From the NCBI GenBank assembly GCA_031273735.1, contig JAISRI010000040.1:1-14407 (forward strand): DNA of 14,407 nucleotides. The letters run 5' to 3'. Below, in pieces: positions 7,899 to 14,407 of the stretch. This stretch comes from Helicobacteraceae bacterium. GTDB taxonomy: Bacteria > Campylobacterota > Campylobacteria > Campylobacterales > SZUA-545. Position 1 is the first letter of the stretch; every line of letters starts with the position of its first letter. The notes beneath the pieces were generated by a model that saw only the letters and a list, made by a program, of their open reading frames with translations, searched no databases and was not told the origin of the DNA. A program made the translations under genes and the position numbers.

Positions 7899-8585
7899 TT
7901 AATGCGTATGCGGCGGCAGATTGTCGTGGCTGTGCGTAATAAAGCGTTCGTAGCCCTCGATCGGACGCAAACCTTGCGGCGTTAGCATATAAAATCGGTT
8001 CGCGATTTGTTCCAAAAACTCTCTGTCGTGCGAGACGATCGCCATACTTATATCAAGTTTTTGCAGGATTTCGACAAGCCTAATTTGCGCGGCGTAATCG
8101 AGCGCAGCGGTAGGTTCGTCAAGCAACAACAGCTTCGGATCGCCAATCAAAATGCCCGCCAAAGCGACTAGCTTTTTTTCGCCTCCGCTTAAATGATAAA
8201 CGACGTTTTTCGCAAGCCGTTCTATGCCAAGTTTAACTAAAATATCGGCGGTTTTTTTGGCTGCAATTTCGCGATCGATTCCTCTTGCCAAAAGCGAAAA
8301 CGCTATGTCGTCCTCCACGATCGGCAAAAGAAAATGATCGTCCGCGTCTTGCAAAAGATAACCTACGTTTTTTAGATCGACCGCCTCTTGATCGAATAGC
8401 GCGATTTCGCCGCTTTTGATCGGGCAAAACCCTACGATCGTTTCTAAAAGCGTCGTTTTGCCGCTTCCGTTGTGTCCTATAACGGCGATTTTTTCTTTGT
8501 GCGCGATCGTTAAATCTATAGAATCGCAAAGTCTATTTTCGCCGCGCCAAAGCTCTAAGTTTTTGATGGTAAGCGAACAGCTCAA
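7899..8585 (-). CDS. nikO: Nickel ECF transporter ATPase NikO (CbiO-like), His-rich tail
   Basis: A 228-residue ABC ATPase of the CbiO/NikO energy-coupling type. Walker A is GHNGSGKT (37-44), the Q-loop glutamine is in LLQDADDHF (Gln79), the signature is LSGGEKK (132-138), Walker B is LLLLDEPT (152-159) and the switch histidine is His186 in SHDRE. The C-terminus ends in a short histidine-rich tail, ITHSHDNLPPHTH, which could hold metal on the cytoplasmic side. The start is a TTG (8583-8585), chosen because GGAG lies five bases upstream and the nearby ATG (8598-8596) is out of frame and stops at once. It belongs with nikKMLQ, but is separated from nikQ by a gene on the other strand, so it needs its own promoter. 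ECF ATPases for cobalt look alike; nickel is inferred from the nikK/nikL neighbours. Confidence 0.88.
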   Translation of the reverse strand: MSCSLTIKNLELWRGENRLCDSIDLTIAHKEKIAVIGHNGSGKTTLLETIVGFCPIKSGEIALFDQEAVDLKNVGYLLQDADDHFLLPIVEDDIAFSLLARGIDREIAAKKTADILVKLGIERLAKNVVYHLSGGEKKLVALAGILIGDPKLLLLDEPTAALDYAAQIRLVEILQKLDISMAIVSHDREFLEQIANRFYMLTPQGLRPIEGYERFITHSHDNLPPHTH

Positions 8586-8590
8586 TGGCG

Positions 8591-8594
8591 CTCC
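8591..8594 (-). promoter_or_regulatory. Ribosome-binding site fixing the TTG start of nikO
   Basis: Minus-strand GGAG, five bases before the TTG at 8585. It is the only good Shine-Dalgarno match nearby, and the in-frame reading begins at this TTG. Confidence 0.65.
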
Positions 8595-8609
8595 ATATAT
8601 TTTTTAGAG

Positions 8610-8618
8610 ATAATAGCA
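8610..8618 (-). promoter_or_regulatory. Predicted extended -10 promoter element for nikO
   Basis: Minus strand reads TGC-TATTAT, an extended -10 (TGn plus a five-of-six TATAAT), about 25 bases before the nikO TTG. No good -35 is visible; upstream is T/A-rich, as is common in Campylobacterota promoters. The site lies in the 74-base gap between nikO and the divergent glycosylase-like gene, exactly where an orphaned nikO would need a promoter. Confidence 0.5.
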
Positions 8619-8659
8619 GGTTAAATATTAAAACTTAGCTAAAAATAAAAAGAGGGAAT

Positions 8660-9190
8660 ATGCCGATAAAGCACAAGTTTTACGATCGCGCTATATCGCC
8701 GCGAACCGAAACGCTGATCGTTGGAACCTTTAATCCAGACGCGCCAAACAATAGCGCCGATTTCTTTTACAGCAGAAAGCAAAATTATTTATGGCGTATT
8801 TTGCCGATCGCTTTTGGCGAAAGATCGCTAAAGAATAGCGCAAAAGAGGCGAAAATGATCTTTTGCGAAAAATATAAGATCGACTTTATCGATCTGATCG
8901 CGGAAGTAAGCGCCGATCGGTTGGAGGATTTCAAAGACGAAAGTTTAGAAAGAATCGTAACAAAATGGCGCGATATAAAAGAGACGATCGAAAAAACGCC
9001 AAACCTAAAACGGATCGCTTTAACCAGAAAAACCTTTAGCGGCGTTCCCAATATAAAAGCGAAATGGATAGAGATAGAAAAACGTTATAAAGATCGCTTA
9101 TATATCGCGCGCCTTATTACTCCCGCGCGTATTTACGACGATAATAAACAAGCGGAGTGGAACCGCTTCTTAAAAGGCGCGTTAAAATAA
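8660..9190 (+). CDS. Uracil-DNA glycosylase superfamily-like protein
   Basis: A 176-residue cytoplasmic protein. Residues 19-48 read LIVGTFNPD, then ADFFYSRKQNYLWRIL. The pattern (hydrophobic strand, G-x-x-P-like turn, then a Y/N-x-x-WRIL helix) matches motif 1 of MUG/UDG-superfamily glycosylases and their uncharacterised relatives, where the family usually has GxNPG and an aromatic-Asn-x-x-W segment. The C-terminal strand ending in LITPAR could stand in for the usual P-S-P/S motif. Whether it removes uracil, hypoxanthine or nothing cannot be told; the catalytic residue is uncertain. AGAGGG at 8651-8656 supports the ATG. It is the only plus-strand gene inside the nik region: divergent from nikO, and its last nine bases overlap the last nine of nikQ tail to tail. 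Superfamily membership is likely, not certain. Confidence 0.6.
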   Translation: MPIKHKFYDRAISPRTETLIVGTFNPDAPNNSADFFYSRKQNYLWRILPIAFGERSLKNSAKEAKMIFCEKYKIDFIDLIAEVSADRLEDFKDESLERIVTKWRDIKETIEKTPNLKRIALTRKTFSGVPNIKAKWIEIEKRYKDRLYIARLITPARIYDDNKQAEWNRFLKGALK

Positions 9191-9838
9191 CGCTCCTAAG
9201 CGTATAAACGATAGCGCGGCGATCGCGGCGAATAAAAGATTAAAAAGCTCTATACGAGGCTCGTTTAACGTTAAGATTTTGCCGTTAAACCCGCGCAAAA
9301 TCATCGTTTTTCTAAGCGCGTCGGCGCGTTTGAAACATTTGATTATCAATAAACCCAAAAAAGAGGCGATCAAACGATAGCTTATCGTATTGGTTTTTAA
9401 GCGGAAGCTTCGCAAAAACAGAGCGCGGCGAAAGCGATCGAACTCCGATCTAAGTATACTAATAAGTTTTGCCGTAAAGAATAGCAAAGCGACAAATTTT
9501 TTCGGCGCTCTTAATTTGGAAAAACCTAGCGCGATCGCGGCGCTATCGGCGCGGGCAAATAAGATTAACGAAACAAACAAAAGCATATTCGATCGAATAA
9601 AGATCAAAAGCGCCAAGCGATTTTCTTCATTGAATAAAAGGCTTGCCGCGATAATAATAATAAATGTATTCAAAAACGCCAAACGTTTAAGCGTAATCGA
9701 TAGATCGCGTCGCAAAATATAGGCTAAAACGATCGGCAAAACGATCATAGGCGCAAAAATCGAATCGCTCGGCGCGATCGCGATAGAATAGACGATAAGG
9801 CAGATTATTCGCTCCGCGAACGTTTCTTGATTAACCAT
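9182..9838 (-). CDS. nikQ: Nickel ECF transporter transmembrane component NikQ (CbiQ-like)
   Basis: A 218-residue integral membrane T component. Hydrophobic segments run through the first half (for example IICLIVYSIAIAP, MIVLPIVLAYIL, FIIIIAASLLF, LLFVSLILFA). A cytoplasmic stretch follows with basic residues and the coupling motif: FRRALFLRSFRL, then FKRADALRKTMILRGFNG, the S/A-R-A-D-A...RGF pattern by which CbiQ-type proteins contact the ATPase. A last hydrophobic segment ends the protein. The open frame extends upstream to 9901, but the ATG at 9838 is preferred because the extra 21 residues do not resemble the family and GGGG lies four bases before this ATG. It overlaps the end of nikL by 34 bases, so translation is probably coupled. 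Its 3' end overlaps the opposing glycosylase-like gene by nine bases. Confidence 0.83.
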   Translation of the reverse strand: MVNQETFAERIICLIVYSIAIAPSDSIFAPMIVLPIVLAYILRRDLSITLKRLAFLNTFIIIIAASLLFNEENRLALLIFIRSNMLLFVSLILFARADSAAIALGFSKLRAPKKFVALLFFTAKLISILRSEFDRFRRALFLRSFRLKTNTISYRLIASFLGLLIIKCFKRADALRKTMILRGFNGKILTLNEPRIELFNLLFAAIAALSFIRLGALF

Positions 9839-10221
9839 ATAACCCCAAAAAATAAAACGATCGTAGCAAGCGAAAAGACAAATTTCAAAATTGTCAGCCA
9901 AAGCGGCTCTTCTTGCTCTTGCGCGATTTCGCCCGTCAGCTCGTATATTTGCTCCGCTTGATGTCCCATACCGCCATCGACGCGAACGACGATTTTTTGA
10001 TCGCCAACCCTTATCGCGGCTCTGCCTTTTTCGTCCGTTTTTGCCTTAAAAAGCTCTTTTCCTTCAAGGTTCAAAATAGTTATATCGCACTCCATACAGG
10101 GCGCGGATTTTGTGAAATAGCTTTGGATATAGATCGTAGAGTTTTCGTCGGTAACGAATAGATTAATCCTATGCGCGAAAGCCGAAACTACAAGGGCGAA
10201 AATCAGCGCGAAAACCCTCAT
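9805..10221 (-). CDS. nikL: NikL, periplasmic one-TM component of the nickel ECF transporter
   Basis: A 138-residue protein with an N-terminal signal peptide (MRVFALIFALVVSAFA) and a mature start of HRINLFV, the AHK/R-x-N-x-F opening typical of NikL-type proteins. A carboxypeptidase-regulatory-like beta domain follows (about 26-82), with a PCMEC cysteine pair (42, 45) and DGGMGHQAE (82-90), in which His87 is the conserved G-H. One membrane helix is at about 108-131, followed by KKRSRSE inside. Genomic comparisons of nickel/cobalt transporters place NikL where NikN/CbiN sits in other systems. The mature N-terminal histidine and His87 are candidate nickel contacts, by inference. The open frame begins at 10269, but the ATG at 10221 is chosen because it gives a clean signal peptide and overlaps the nikM stop as ATGA. 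Confidence 0.82.
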   Translation of the reverse strand: MRVFALIFALVVSAFAHRINLFVTDENSTIYIQSYFTKSAPCMECDITILNLEGKELFKAKTDEKGRAAIRVGDQKIVVRVDGGMGHQAEQIYELTGEIAQEQEEPLWLTILKFVFSLATIVLFFGVIWLIKKRSRSE

Positions 10222-10835
10222 AACGCCGCCAATTTCGGATTGACCCGTTCGATATAAATAAGCGCGCAAAGCGTGATGATTCCCTCAATTAACGCGATCG
10301 GCAAATGCGCTATAAACGCAAATCCTGCCGCTTCTAAAAATCCTTTTCCGTTAAACGCCAAAACGCTAGAAAGCAAAATAGCGCCAAAAAGAACGGGAAA
10401 AAATCCGATCAAAAACCAAACAATCCGTTTTTTCCAAATAAACGCTTCGGTTTTTTTACGCGCCTCTTTAGGAATAAGCGATATAAAAAACCAGCCTAAA
10501 AGCGACGGCGCGGCAAGTATACAAAGATTAACGCCATAAACGCTTAAACCGCCAAAGCCAAATAAAAGCGCCTGCATAATTAACGCTACGCCGATCGCCG
10601 CAAAAGCGCGAAAACCCAACAAGGCGCCAATGATTCCGTTTAAGATCAGATGAACGCTAGTAATTCCGATAGGAATATGAATAAATGACGCTAAGAAAAA
10701 GAGCGCGGAACACGCCGCCGCTTTTGGTATCTCTTCGTTTTTTAGCGTCGCGAGAGAATAGCACAGAGCCGAAGCGCCAAGCGCCCAACCAACCGTTAAG
10801 ATTTCAGAGCGTAAAACCCCTTCGGCTATATGCAT
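10218..10835 (-). CDS. nikM: Nickel ECF transporter substrate-binding membrane component NikM (CbiM-like)
   Basis: A 205-residue polytopic membrane protein. It begins MHIAEGVL, the CbiM/NikM hallmark in which the free amino end of Met1 and His2 bind the metal. A second ligand is expected at His62 in GITSVHLILNG, with FIHIPIG just before it (His53). Six or seven hydrophobic segments fill the rest, including GALLGFRAFAAIGVALIMQA, WFLIGFFPVLFGAILL and a last one at IEGIITLCALIYI. In the solved NikM the metal sits in a square-planar site made by the N-terminal Met-His and one internal histidine, and these residues are present here. Cobalt cannot be excluded from this protein alone. The start lies 24 bases after the nikK stop, with GGGGAT before the ATG. 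Its stop overlaps the nikL start. Confidence 0.9.
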   Translation of the reverse strand: MHIAEGVLRSEILTVGWALGASALCYSLATLKNEEIPKAAACSALFFLASFIHIPIGITSVHLILNGIIGALLGFRAFAAIGVALIMQALLFGFGGLSVYGVNLCILAAPSLLGWFFISLIPKEARKKTEAFIWKKRIVWFLIGFFPVLFGAILLSSVLAFNGKGFLEAAGFAFIAHLPIALIEGIITLCALIYIERVNPKLAAL

Positions 10836-10859
10836 TTTATCCCCGCTTTTTTATGCGCG

Positions 10860-11624
10860 TTATTTTTTATAACTTTGCGTTTTAATCCACAAAACCGCGC
10901 CAAGTTCGATCGGGTATTTTACGCCGTTTTTCTCGATCGTCTCGTCGTCGTCGATTAACGCCGCAAAACCCCACCAACCTTCAAGAGGCAAAGCCGCGTG
11001 AAAAACGCCGTTCGCGTCGGTTTTCGTAACTAGCGTTACATACGAATCGTTTGGCGCTTTTAGCTTCGCGTTTTCGTTGTAATACTCGATCTCTACTTCC
11101 GTATTAGCCGCCGCTTTTCCTTTATATAAAACCTGCGCGGAAAACAACCCGCCCGTTAAAACGGAATATGGGCGGGCAAGCGGGATAATTTCGGCTTTTA
11201 AGCCTATTGGCGTATCCCAACCTTCGTCCGCTCCAAAAGCATTAACGATCGTCTTGGTTTGATGGCGGATAAACTTATTTTCCGCAGGTTCAAAATATGG
11301 CGCGGGATCGACGAAAAATTGATAGACGCCCGGACTTTTCACCGCGTAAGAGGCGCTCCAAACGCTCTGCTTATTCTTTTTCGACTCTTTAAGCGAACCA
11401 AGAATCGAGGTTTTTTCGCCGTCGACAAACACGCCCGCTTCGGTCGGCTTGATCATATTCATAACCTCTTGCTCGAAGGGGTGCGTGAATTCGTAGCGAA
11501 TCGCGATCGTCGGTTTGTCGCCCTGCTCCACTACGCTCTTATCGGTAATAACCGCCTGAAAATGCGCCGATAGGGGCACGACTAGAACCGCAATGACGCT
11601 CGCGGACTTGAGAAACTGATTCAT
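10860..11624 (-). CDS. nikK: NikK, DUF4198 periplasmic nickel-uptake accessory protein
   Basis: A 254-residue secreted protein of the DUF4198 family. The signal peptide (MNQFLKSASVIAVLVVPLSA) would leave a mature N-terminus HFQAVITD, with His21 first, as seen in this family and suggestive of a metal ligand. The body is beta-rich, with a VKSPGVYQFFVDPAPYFEP segment (about 108-126) and a late DANGVFHAALPLEGWWGFAAL stretch. DUF4198 proteins sit next to nickel or cobalt ECF transporters in proteobacteria and are named NikK there; a periplasmic binding or delivery role is inferred. The frame stays open to 11702, but the ATG at 11624 is preferred: it starts the signal peptide directly and has AAGGCGAGAG before it. 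It is first in the nikKMLQ run, and promoter elements should lie in the A/T-rich 11625-11700 stretch, where I see no clear hexamers. Confidence 0.85.
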   Translation of the reverse strand: MNQFLKSASVIAVLVVPLSAHFQAVITDKSVVEQGDKPTIAIRYEFTHPFEQEVMNMIKPTEAGVFVDGEKTSILGSLKESKKNKQSVWSASYAVKSPGVYQFFVDPAPYFEPAENKFIRHQTKTIVNAFGADEGWDTPIGLKAEIIPLARPYSVLTGGLFSAQVLYKGKAAANTEVEIEYYNENAKLKAPNDSYVTLVTKTDANGVFHAALPLEGWWGFAALIDDDETIEKNGVKYPIELGAVLWIKTQSYKK

Positions 11625-11744
11625 CTCTCGCCTTTCATATTTTTTTGGATTTTGTAATACTACAGAAGAGAACCTTAAAGAATTATTAAATGGCGGCGGC
11701 AAAAAAGAGGTTTAAGCCAAAATTTCGATTTTGCGCTTTTTTCT

Positions 11745-11762
11745 CCCGATCGCGGGTTTTTT
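11745..11762 (+). terminator. Weak terminator-like hairpin with T-run (plus strand)
   Basis: CCCG-ATCG-CGGG followed by six T. The stem is only four base pairs, and no plus-strand gene lies upstream of it, so it may be chance or a remnant. Confidence 0.2.
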
Positions 11763-11771
11763 CCATTATTT

Positions 11772-11846
11772 GCCGCCATTTCGGCTTTTTGCGGGGTTTG
11801 ACCCGCTTACGAATAGAAACGCCGAAATAACGCTCTAAATTGCGGC
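11772..11846. repeat. Nested inverted repeat between the decayed gene and nikK
   Basis: Three nested arms can be paired: GCCGC (11772-11776) with GCGGC (11842-11846), ATTTCGGC (11778-11785) with GCCGAAAT (11821-11828), and GCGGG (11791-11795) with CCCGC (11802-11806). It begins four bases after the stop of the decayed minus-strand gene, so it could be that gene's transcript end, but no T-run follows on the minus strand. It could also be a leader structure of nikK; no known riboswitch is recognised. Confidence 0.45.
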
Positions 11847-11849
11847 GCG

Positions 11850-13330
11850 TTATGCCGCTATGTTAAGCAGTTTGTTTTGCCAAAGCGTTTTTGCTTCGTT
11901 TAAGATCGCGGCGGCTTTTTCGATCGTCGCGTTAGCGTTCCGCCTTGTTAATGCCGCGTTTGTTTCAAAAAACTCCAGCCAGCGGCTCGCGAGTAAAATC
12001 GGGAGTTTTGCCGCCTATACCGTCTAAATCCGCCGAGCGCCATAATTTTAAGTCTGCGTCGATCTTTTTGGGCTCCTCGTCGGCGAACGATTTTGAGATT
12101 TTCGCGTTTCTATATTCGCCGTTTAACCGCTCGGCGCGATCGTTTATCTCTTTTGGCTCTACCCCGTAATCAAGCGGGTTAAAGTAGTAGTTTTTCCCTA
12201 AAATACCGCTTTGATCGTATATCAAAAACTCTTCGTAGTTCGTAAGATATTTTTTAAGAATTTGCGCGGCTTCTTCTTGGATTATTTCTCTTTGCGTTTG
12301 TTCTGTTTTCTCATTGCTTGTTTCCTCTGGCTTTTGCAGGTTTTTAAGACGATCTATAGCAAACTCAATCTCATCTATACTAATAACGCGCAAAGACTCG
12401 GTTTTGACTTTATCAAAATTGTGTATAAAGCCGCTTGTTTGCAACGCTTTTTTTGATTTCAGCGTCAATATCGCTTCGCATTAACTCTCGCGCTTTTTAT
12501 ATGTAAGCGTTTGTCAAACCCGCAAGCAAATCCTCTACGTTTTTTACGCCGTTCTCGCTCGTTAAAACCATCTCGTTTAGCTCTATTTTCCGTCAAATTG
12601 CGATCGGATAAAAGCGCCATATTTAACGCCTCTTCAATCGAATCCGCGCTCATCGTTTTTTCGGCGATTTTTAACATCGCGCTATGAAAATCGCTCCCAA
12701 TCGCCGCCGCCGCAAAGCTCGTTCCGATAGCGATATAGTCGCTTTTGCTTAAAGATTGTTTAAGCCCTTGCAAAAACCGATCGAGCGCGTCTATACTTCT
12801 TTCGCCGATTTTAACGATCGCCCTTTGCTCTAAAAACGATCGTTTAGCGCGAGAGCTATGCGCGAAAATATTTAACGTTTCACCGCCCGCGTAATTAAAG
12901 CCAAAATTAACGTTTGGCGCGTTTACGCTTATATTAAATCGATCGTATTTTGCGAATAGCTCGACGGGCTTAAACCCGCCCGCTCTATACCGCGAGTTTT
13001 CGCAAGCGATAGATAGTATCCCGCGATAAACTTTTCCGCGCCAAGATCTAGCGTTATATCGCCCTCGTTATCGCGTTTAACGCCACCGCGTCCAAACTTT
13101 GTAGCTAAACGATCGATTAAGCGGCTATCAAGGCGTAACGGTATCAGCTTTATTTCGTCTTACAGATCGCGAAAGCGCGTTTCTACATAAACGATCTTTT
13201 CGCCCGTATACGTATTTGCCTTCAAGGCTGTAGAAAGCGCTTTTTGCGTCGGTTTAGGTTTGGCGTATTGGTTTGTAAATCTAACCGTCTCTTTTTCATA
13301 AACGGCGCCGCTAATAGAAAAGCTGATCAT
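11850..13330 (-). pseudogene. Decayed gene of unknown function, about 490 codons in three frames
   Basis: No intact gene fits this stretch, but protein-like sequence can be followed along the minus strand by changing frame. It opens near 13330 (MISFSISGAVYEKETVRF) and meets an in-frame TAA at 13162-13160 (reads RDL-stop-DEIKL). It shifts frame near 13020 into ACENSRYRAGGFKPVELF and FLQGLKQSLSKSDYIAIG, then shifts near 12600 into IELNEMVLTSENGVKNVEDL. A second TAA follows at 12499-12497, then a shift near 12445 into KVKTESLRVISIDEIEFAI and YYFNPLDYGVEPKEI. A last shift near 11985 leads into SRWLEFFETNAALTRRNANA and ends LLNIAA at the TAA 11852-11850. Neighbouring genes are intact, which favours true decay over sequencing error. 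No signal peptide or known domain is recognised; the middle is charged and helical. Two surviving open stretches (11965-12468 and 12465-12773) should not be called as genes. The original start is uncertain, since no ribosome-binding site is seen at 13330. Confidence 0.75.
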
Positions 13331-13396
13331 ATGCGCTAGATCGGATTTTTTGCGGTTTATTTAATCGCGATTGCGAGAGCCAAAGCCGCGATCGAG

Positions 13397-13402
13397 TAAA
13401 AT
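13397..13402 (+). promoter_or_regulatory. Possible -10 box for glyQ (TAAAAT)
   Basis: TAAAAT, five of six to consensus, 32 bases before the glyQ ATG in a gap of about 100 bases with no other gene. A TTGCGA at 13371-13376 is too far (20-base spacer) to be a convincing -35. Confidence 0.3.
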
Positions 13403-13434
13403 CCGCTCATTATTGACGAAAGAAAGCCGAAAAG

Positions 13435-14328
13435 ATGATATATTTTAGCGATCTGCTCTTAAAACTCCAGAGCTATTGGCGCGATCAAGGTTGCGCGATC
13501 GTTCAGCCATACGACTACCCCGCTGGCGCGGGAACGTTTCACCCCGCGACGCTTCTGCGAAGTCTCGATAGTAAAAGTTGGAGCGCGGCGTATGTAGCTC
13601 CTAGCCGCCGACCGACCGACGGGCGCTACGGCGAAAATCCAAATAGGCTAGGCGCCTATTATCAGTTTCAGGTTTTAATAAAACCCTCTCCGAACGACGT
13701 TCAAACGCTTTATCTAAAAAGCCTTGAATATCTTGGACTAGACATAAAAAAACACGATATTCGTTTTGTGGAAGACAACTGGGAATCGCCCACTTTGGGC
13801 GCGTGGGGGCTTGGTTGGGAAGTATGGTTGGACGGTATGGAAATAACGCAATTTACCTATTTTCAACAAGTGGGCGGTTTGCCATGCGATCCCGTAGCGG
13901 TAGAGATCACTTACGGCGCGGAAAGATTGGCGATGTATTTGCAAAACGTAGATAACGTTTTCGACATTAAATACAACGAACGATTTACTTATGGCGACGC
14001 GCATTTTGAAAACGAATTTGAGTTTAGCAAATACCATTTTGAGATCGCCGATACCGATATGCTATTTAAGCAGTTTGAAGCCGCTTTCAAAGAGTGTAAA
14101 AATATATTAGCGGCGGGACTGCCGCTATGCGCTTACGATCAGTGCTTGATCGCCAGCCACGCCTTTAATCAATTAGACGCAAGAAAAGCGATCGGGCAGA
14201 CGGAGCGAGCGCAATTTATTTTGCGCGTTCGAGAGCTTGCGAAAGGTTGCGCGGTTTTGTATAAAGAGCAAGAAACCGAACGCGAAAAAAGGCTTGCGAA
14301 CAGAAGCGCGGCGATCAAAAGCGCGTAA
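13435..14328 (+). CDS. glyQ: Glycine--tRNA ligase alpha subunit
   Basis: A 297-residue, full-length alpha chain of the bacterial alpha2beta2 glycyl-tRNA synthetase, which forms glycyl-adenylate and charges tRNA-Gly together with GlyS. Conserved class II blocks are easy to see: QGCAIVQPYDYPAGAGTFHP (18-37), SRRPTDGRYGENPNR (57-71), FVEDNWESPTLGAWGLGWEV (111-130) and EITYGAERLAMYLQ (157-170). The last has GAER where most relatives have GLER, a mild substitution. The YDYPAGAGTFHPATLLRSLD block matches Helicobacter-type sequences rather than the E. coli form. The ATG has only GAAAG-type purines before it, but the protein begins where the family does. glyS is not visible, and the 79 bases after the stop hold no gene start, so the two subunits are probably encoded apart, as usual in Campylobacterota. 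Confidence 0.97.
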   Translation: MIYFSDLLLKLQSYWRDQGCAIVQPYDYPAGAGTFHPATLLRSLDSKSWSAAYVAPSRRPTDGRYGENPNRLGAYYQFQVLIKPSPNDVQTLYLKSLEYLGLDIKKHDIRFVEDNWESPTLGAWGLGWEVWLDGMEITQFTYFQQVGGLPCDPVAVEITYGAERLAMYLQNVDNVFDIKYNERFTYGDAHFENEFEFSKYHFEIADTDMLFKQFEAAFKECKNILAAGLPLCAYDQCLIASHAFNQLDARKAIGQTERAQFILRVRELAKGCAVLYKEQETEREKRLANRSAAIKSA

Positions 14329-14407
14329 AACAAGCGGCGATCAAGCGGGCGTTAATAAATAACGTAGGCTATGCTCCTAACGCAATATGACTAACCTTAT
14401 CAATGTT

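Noticed and set aside
9839..9901. An upstream start for nikQ giving 21 more residues
   Set aside because: It would lie deep inside nikL, the extra residues (Cys/Phe-rich) do not look like a CbiQ N-terminus, and the ATG at 9838 has a better upstream purine run.
11653..11664. TGTAATACTACA upstream of nikK as an operator, for example for NikR or Fur
   Set aside because: The palindrome is imperfect and short, and spacing to any TRWYA-type half-site does not fit the Helicobacter NikR pattern.
11965..12773. Two adjacent minus-strand open frames that could be called as separate small genes
   Set aside because: Both continue as protein-like sequence beyond their ends in other frames, so they are fragments of one decayed gene.
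14329..14407. A start of glyS or another gene, or a tRNA, after glyQ
   Set aside because: The only ATG frames close within a few codons, and no tRNA arms can be folded by eye.
1..14407. CRISPR arrays, insertion sequences, prophage or a complete defence system
   Set aside because: No regularly spaced repeats, transposase, integrase or defence-type domains are visible; apart from the decayed gene the content is ordinary chromosomal genes.

Overview
The window looks like a piece of a Campylobacterota (epsilonproteobacterial) chromosome. The main clues are a GlyQ that closely resembles Helicobacter-type alpha subunits, a cysteine-paired Sel1-repeat lipoprotein of the Helicobacter Hcp type, a short one-module Ppx/GppA phosphatase, an aminofutalosine-deaminase-family hydrolase, and a NikKMLQO-type nickel transporter set. 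Genus cannot be read from the sequence. GCGATCGC and its core CGATCG are strikingly frequent throughout, in genes of all kinds, so the DNA appears to be native and of one compositional type.

Layout. Minus strand, 1-2059: an aminofutalosine deaminase-like hydrolase followed, with a 4-base ATGA overlap, by a short SppA signal peptide peptidase that runs off the left edge. Plus strand, 2152-5053: a tightly packed run of yebC, ppx/gppA and an Hcp-like Sel1 lipoprotein, each joined to the next by a 4-base start/stop overlap (GTGA, then ATGA). The two units diverge from a 92-base gap with an ATTATAAT core that reads as a -10 box in both directions.

Minus strand, 5078-11624: a nickel-uptake region read right to left as nikK (DUF4198 periplasmic protein), nikM (CbiM-type substrate-binding membrane component), nikL (small periplasmic/one-TM protein) and nikQ (transmembrane T component). 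A plus-strand gene resembling the uracil-DNA glycosylase superfamily then interrupts the series, and nikO (the ATPase, with a His-rich tail) follows. Downstream of nikO lie a secreted DUF4139 protein and an unrecognised 259-residue protein. NikM/NikL/NikQ/NikO together would form an ECF-type nickel importer, with NikK as an accessory periplasmic protein; urease or hydrogenase, the usual consumers, are not in view.

From 11625 to 13434 there is no intact gene. Most of it (about 11850-13330, minus strand) is a decayed gene of roughly 490 codons that can be followed through three frames, with two in-frame stops and four frame changes. Between its end and nikK is a nested stem-loop. At the right, glyQ (plus strand) is intact and apparently complete; the last 79 bases show nothing recognisable.
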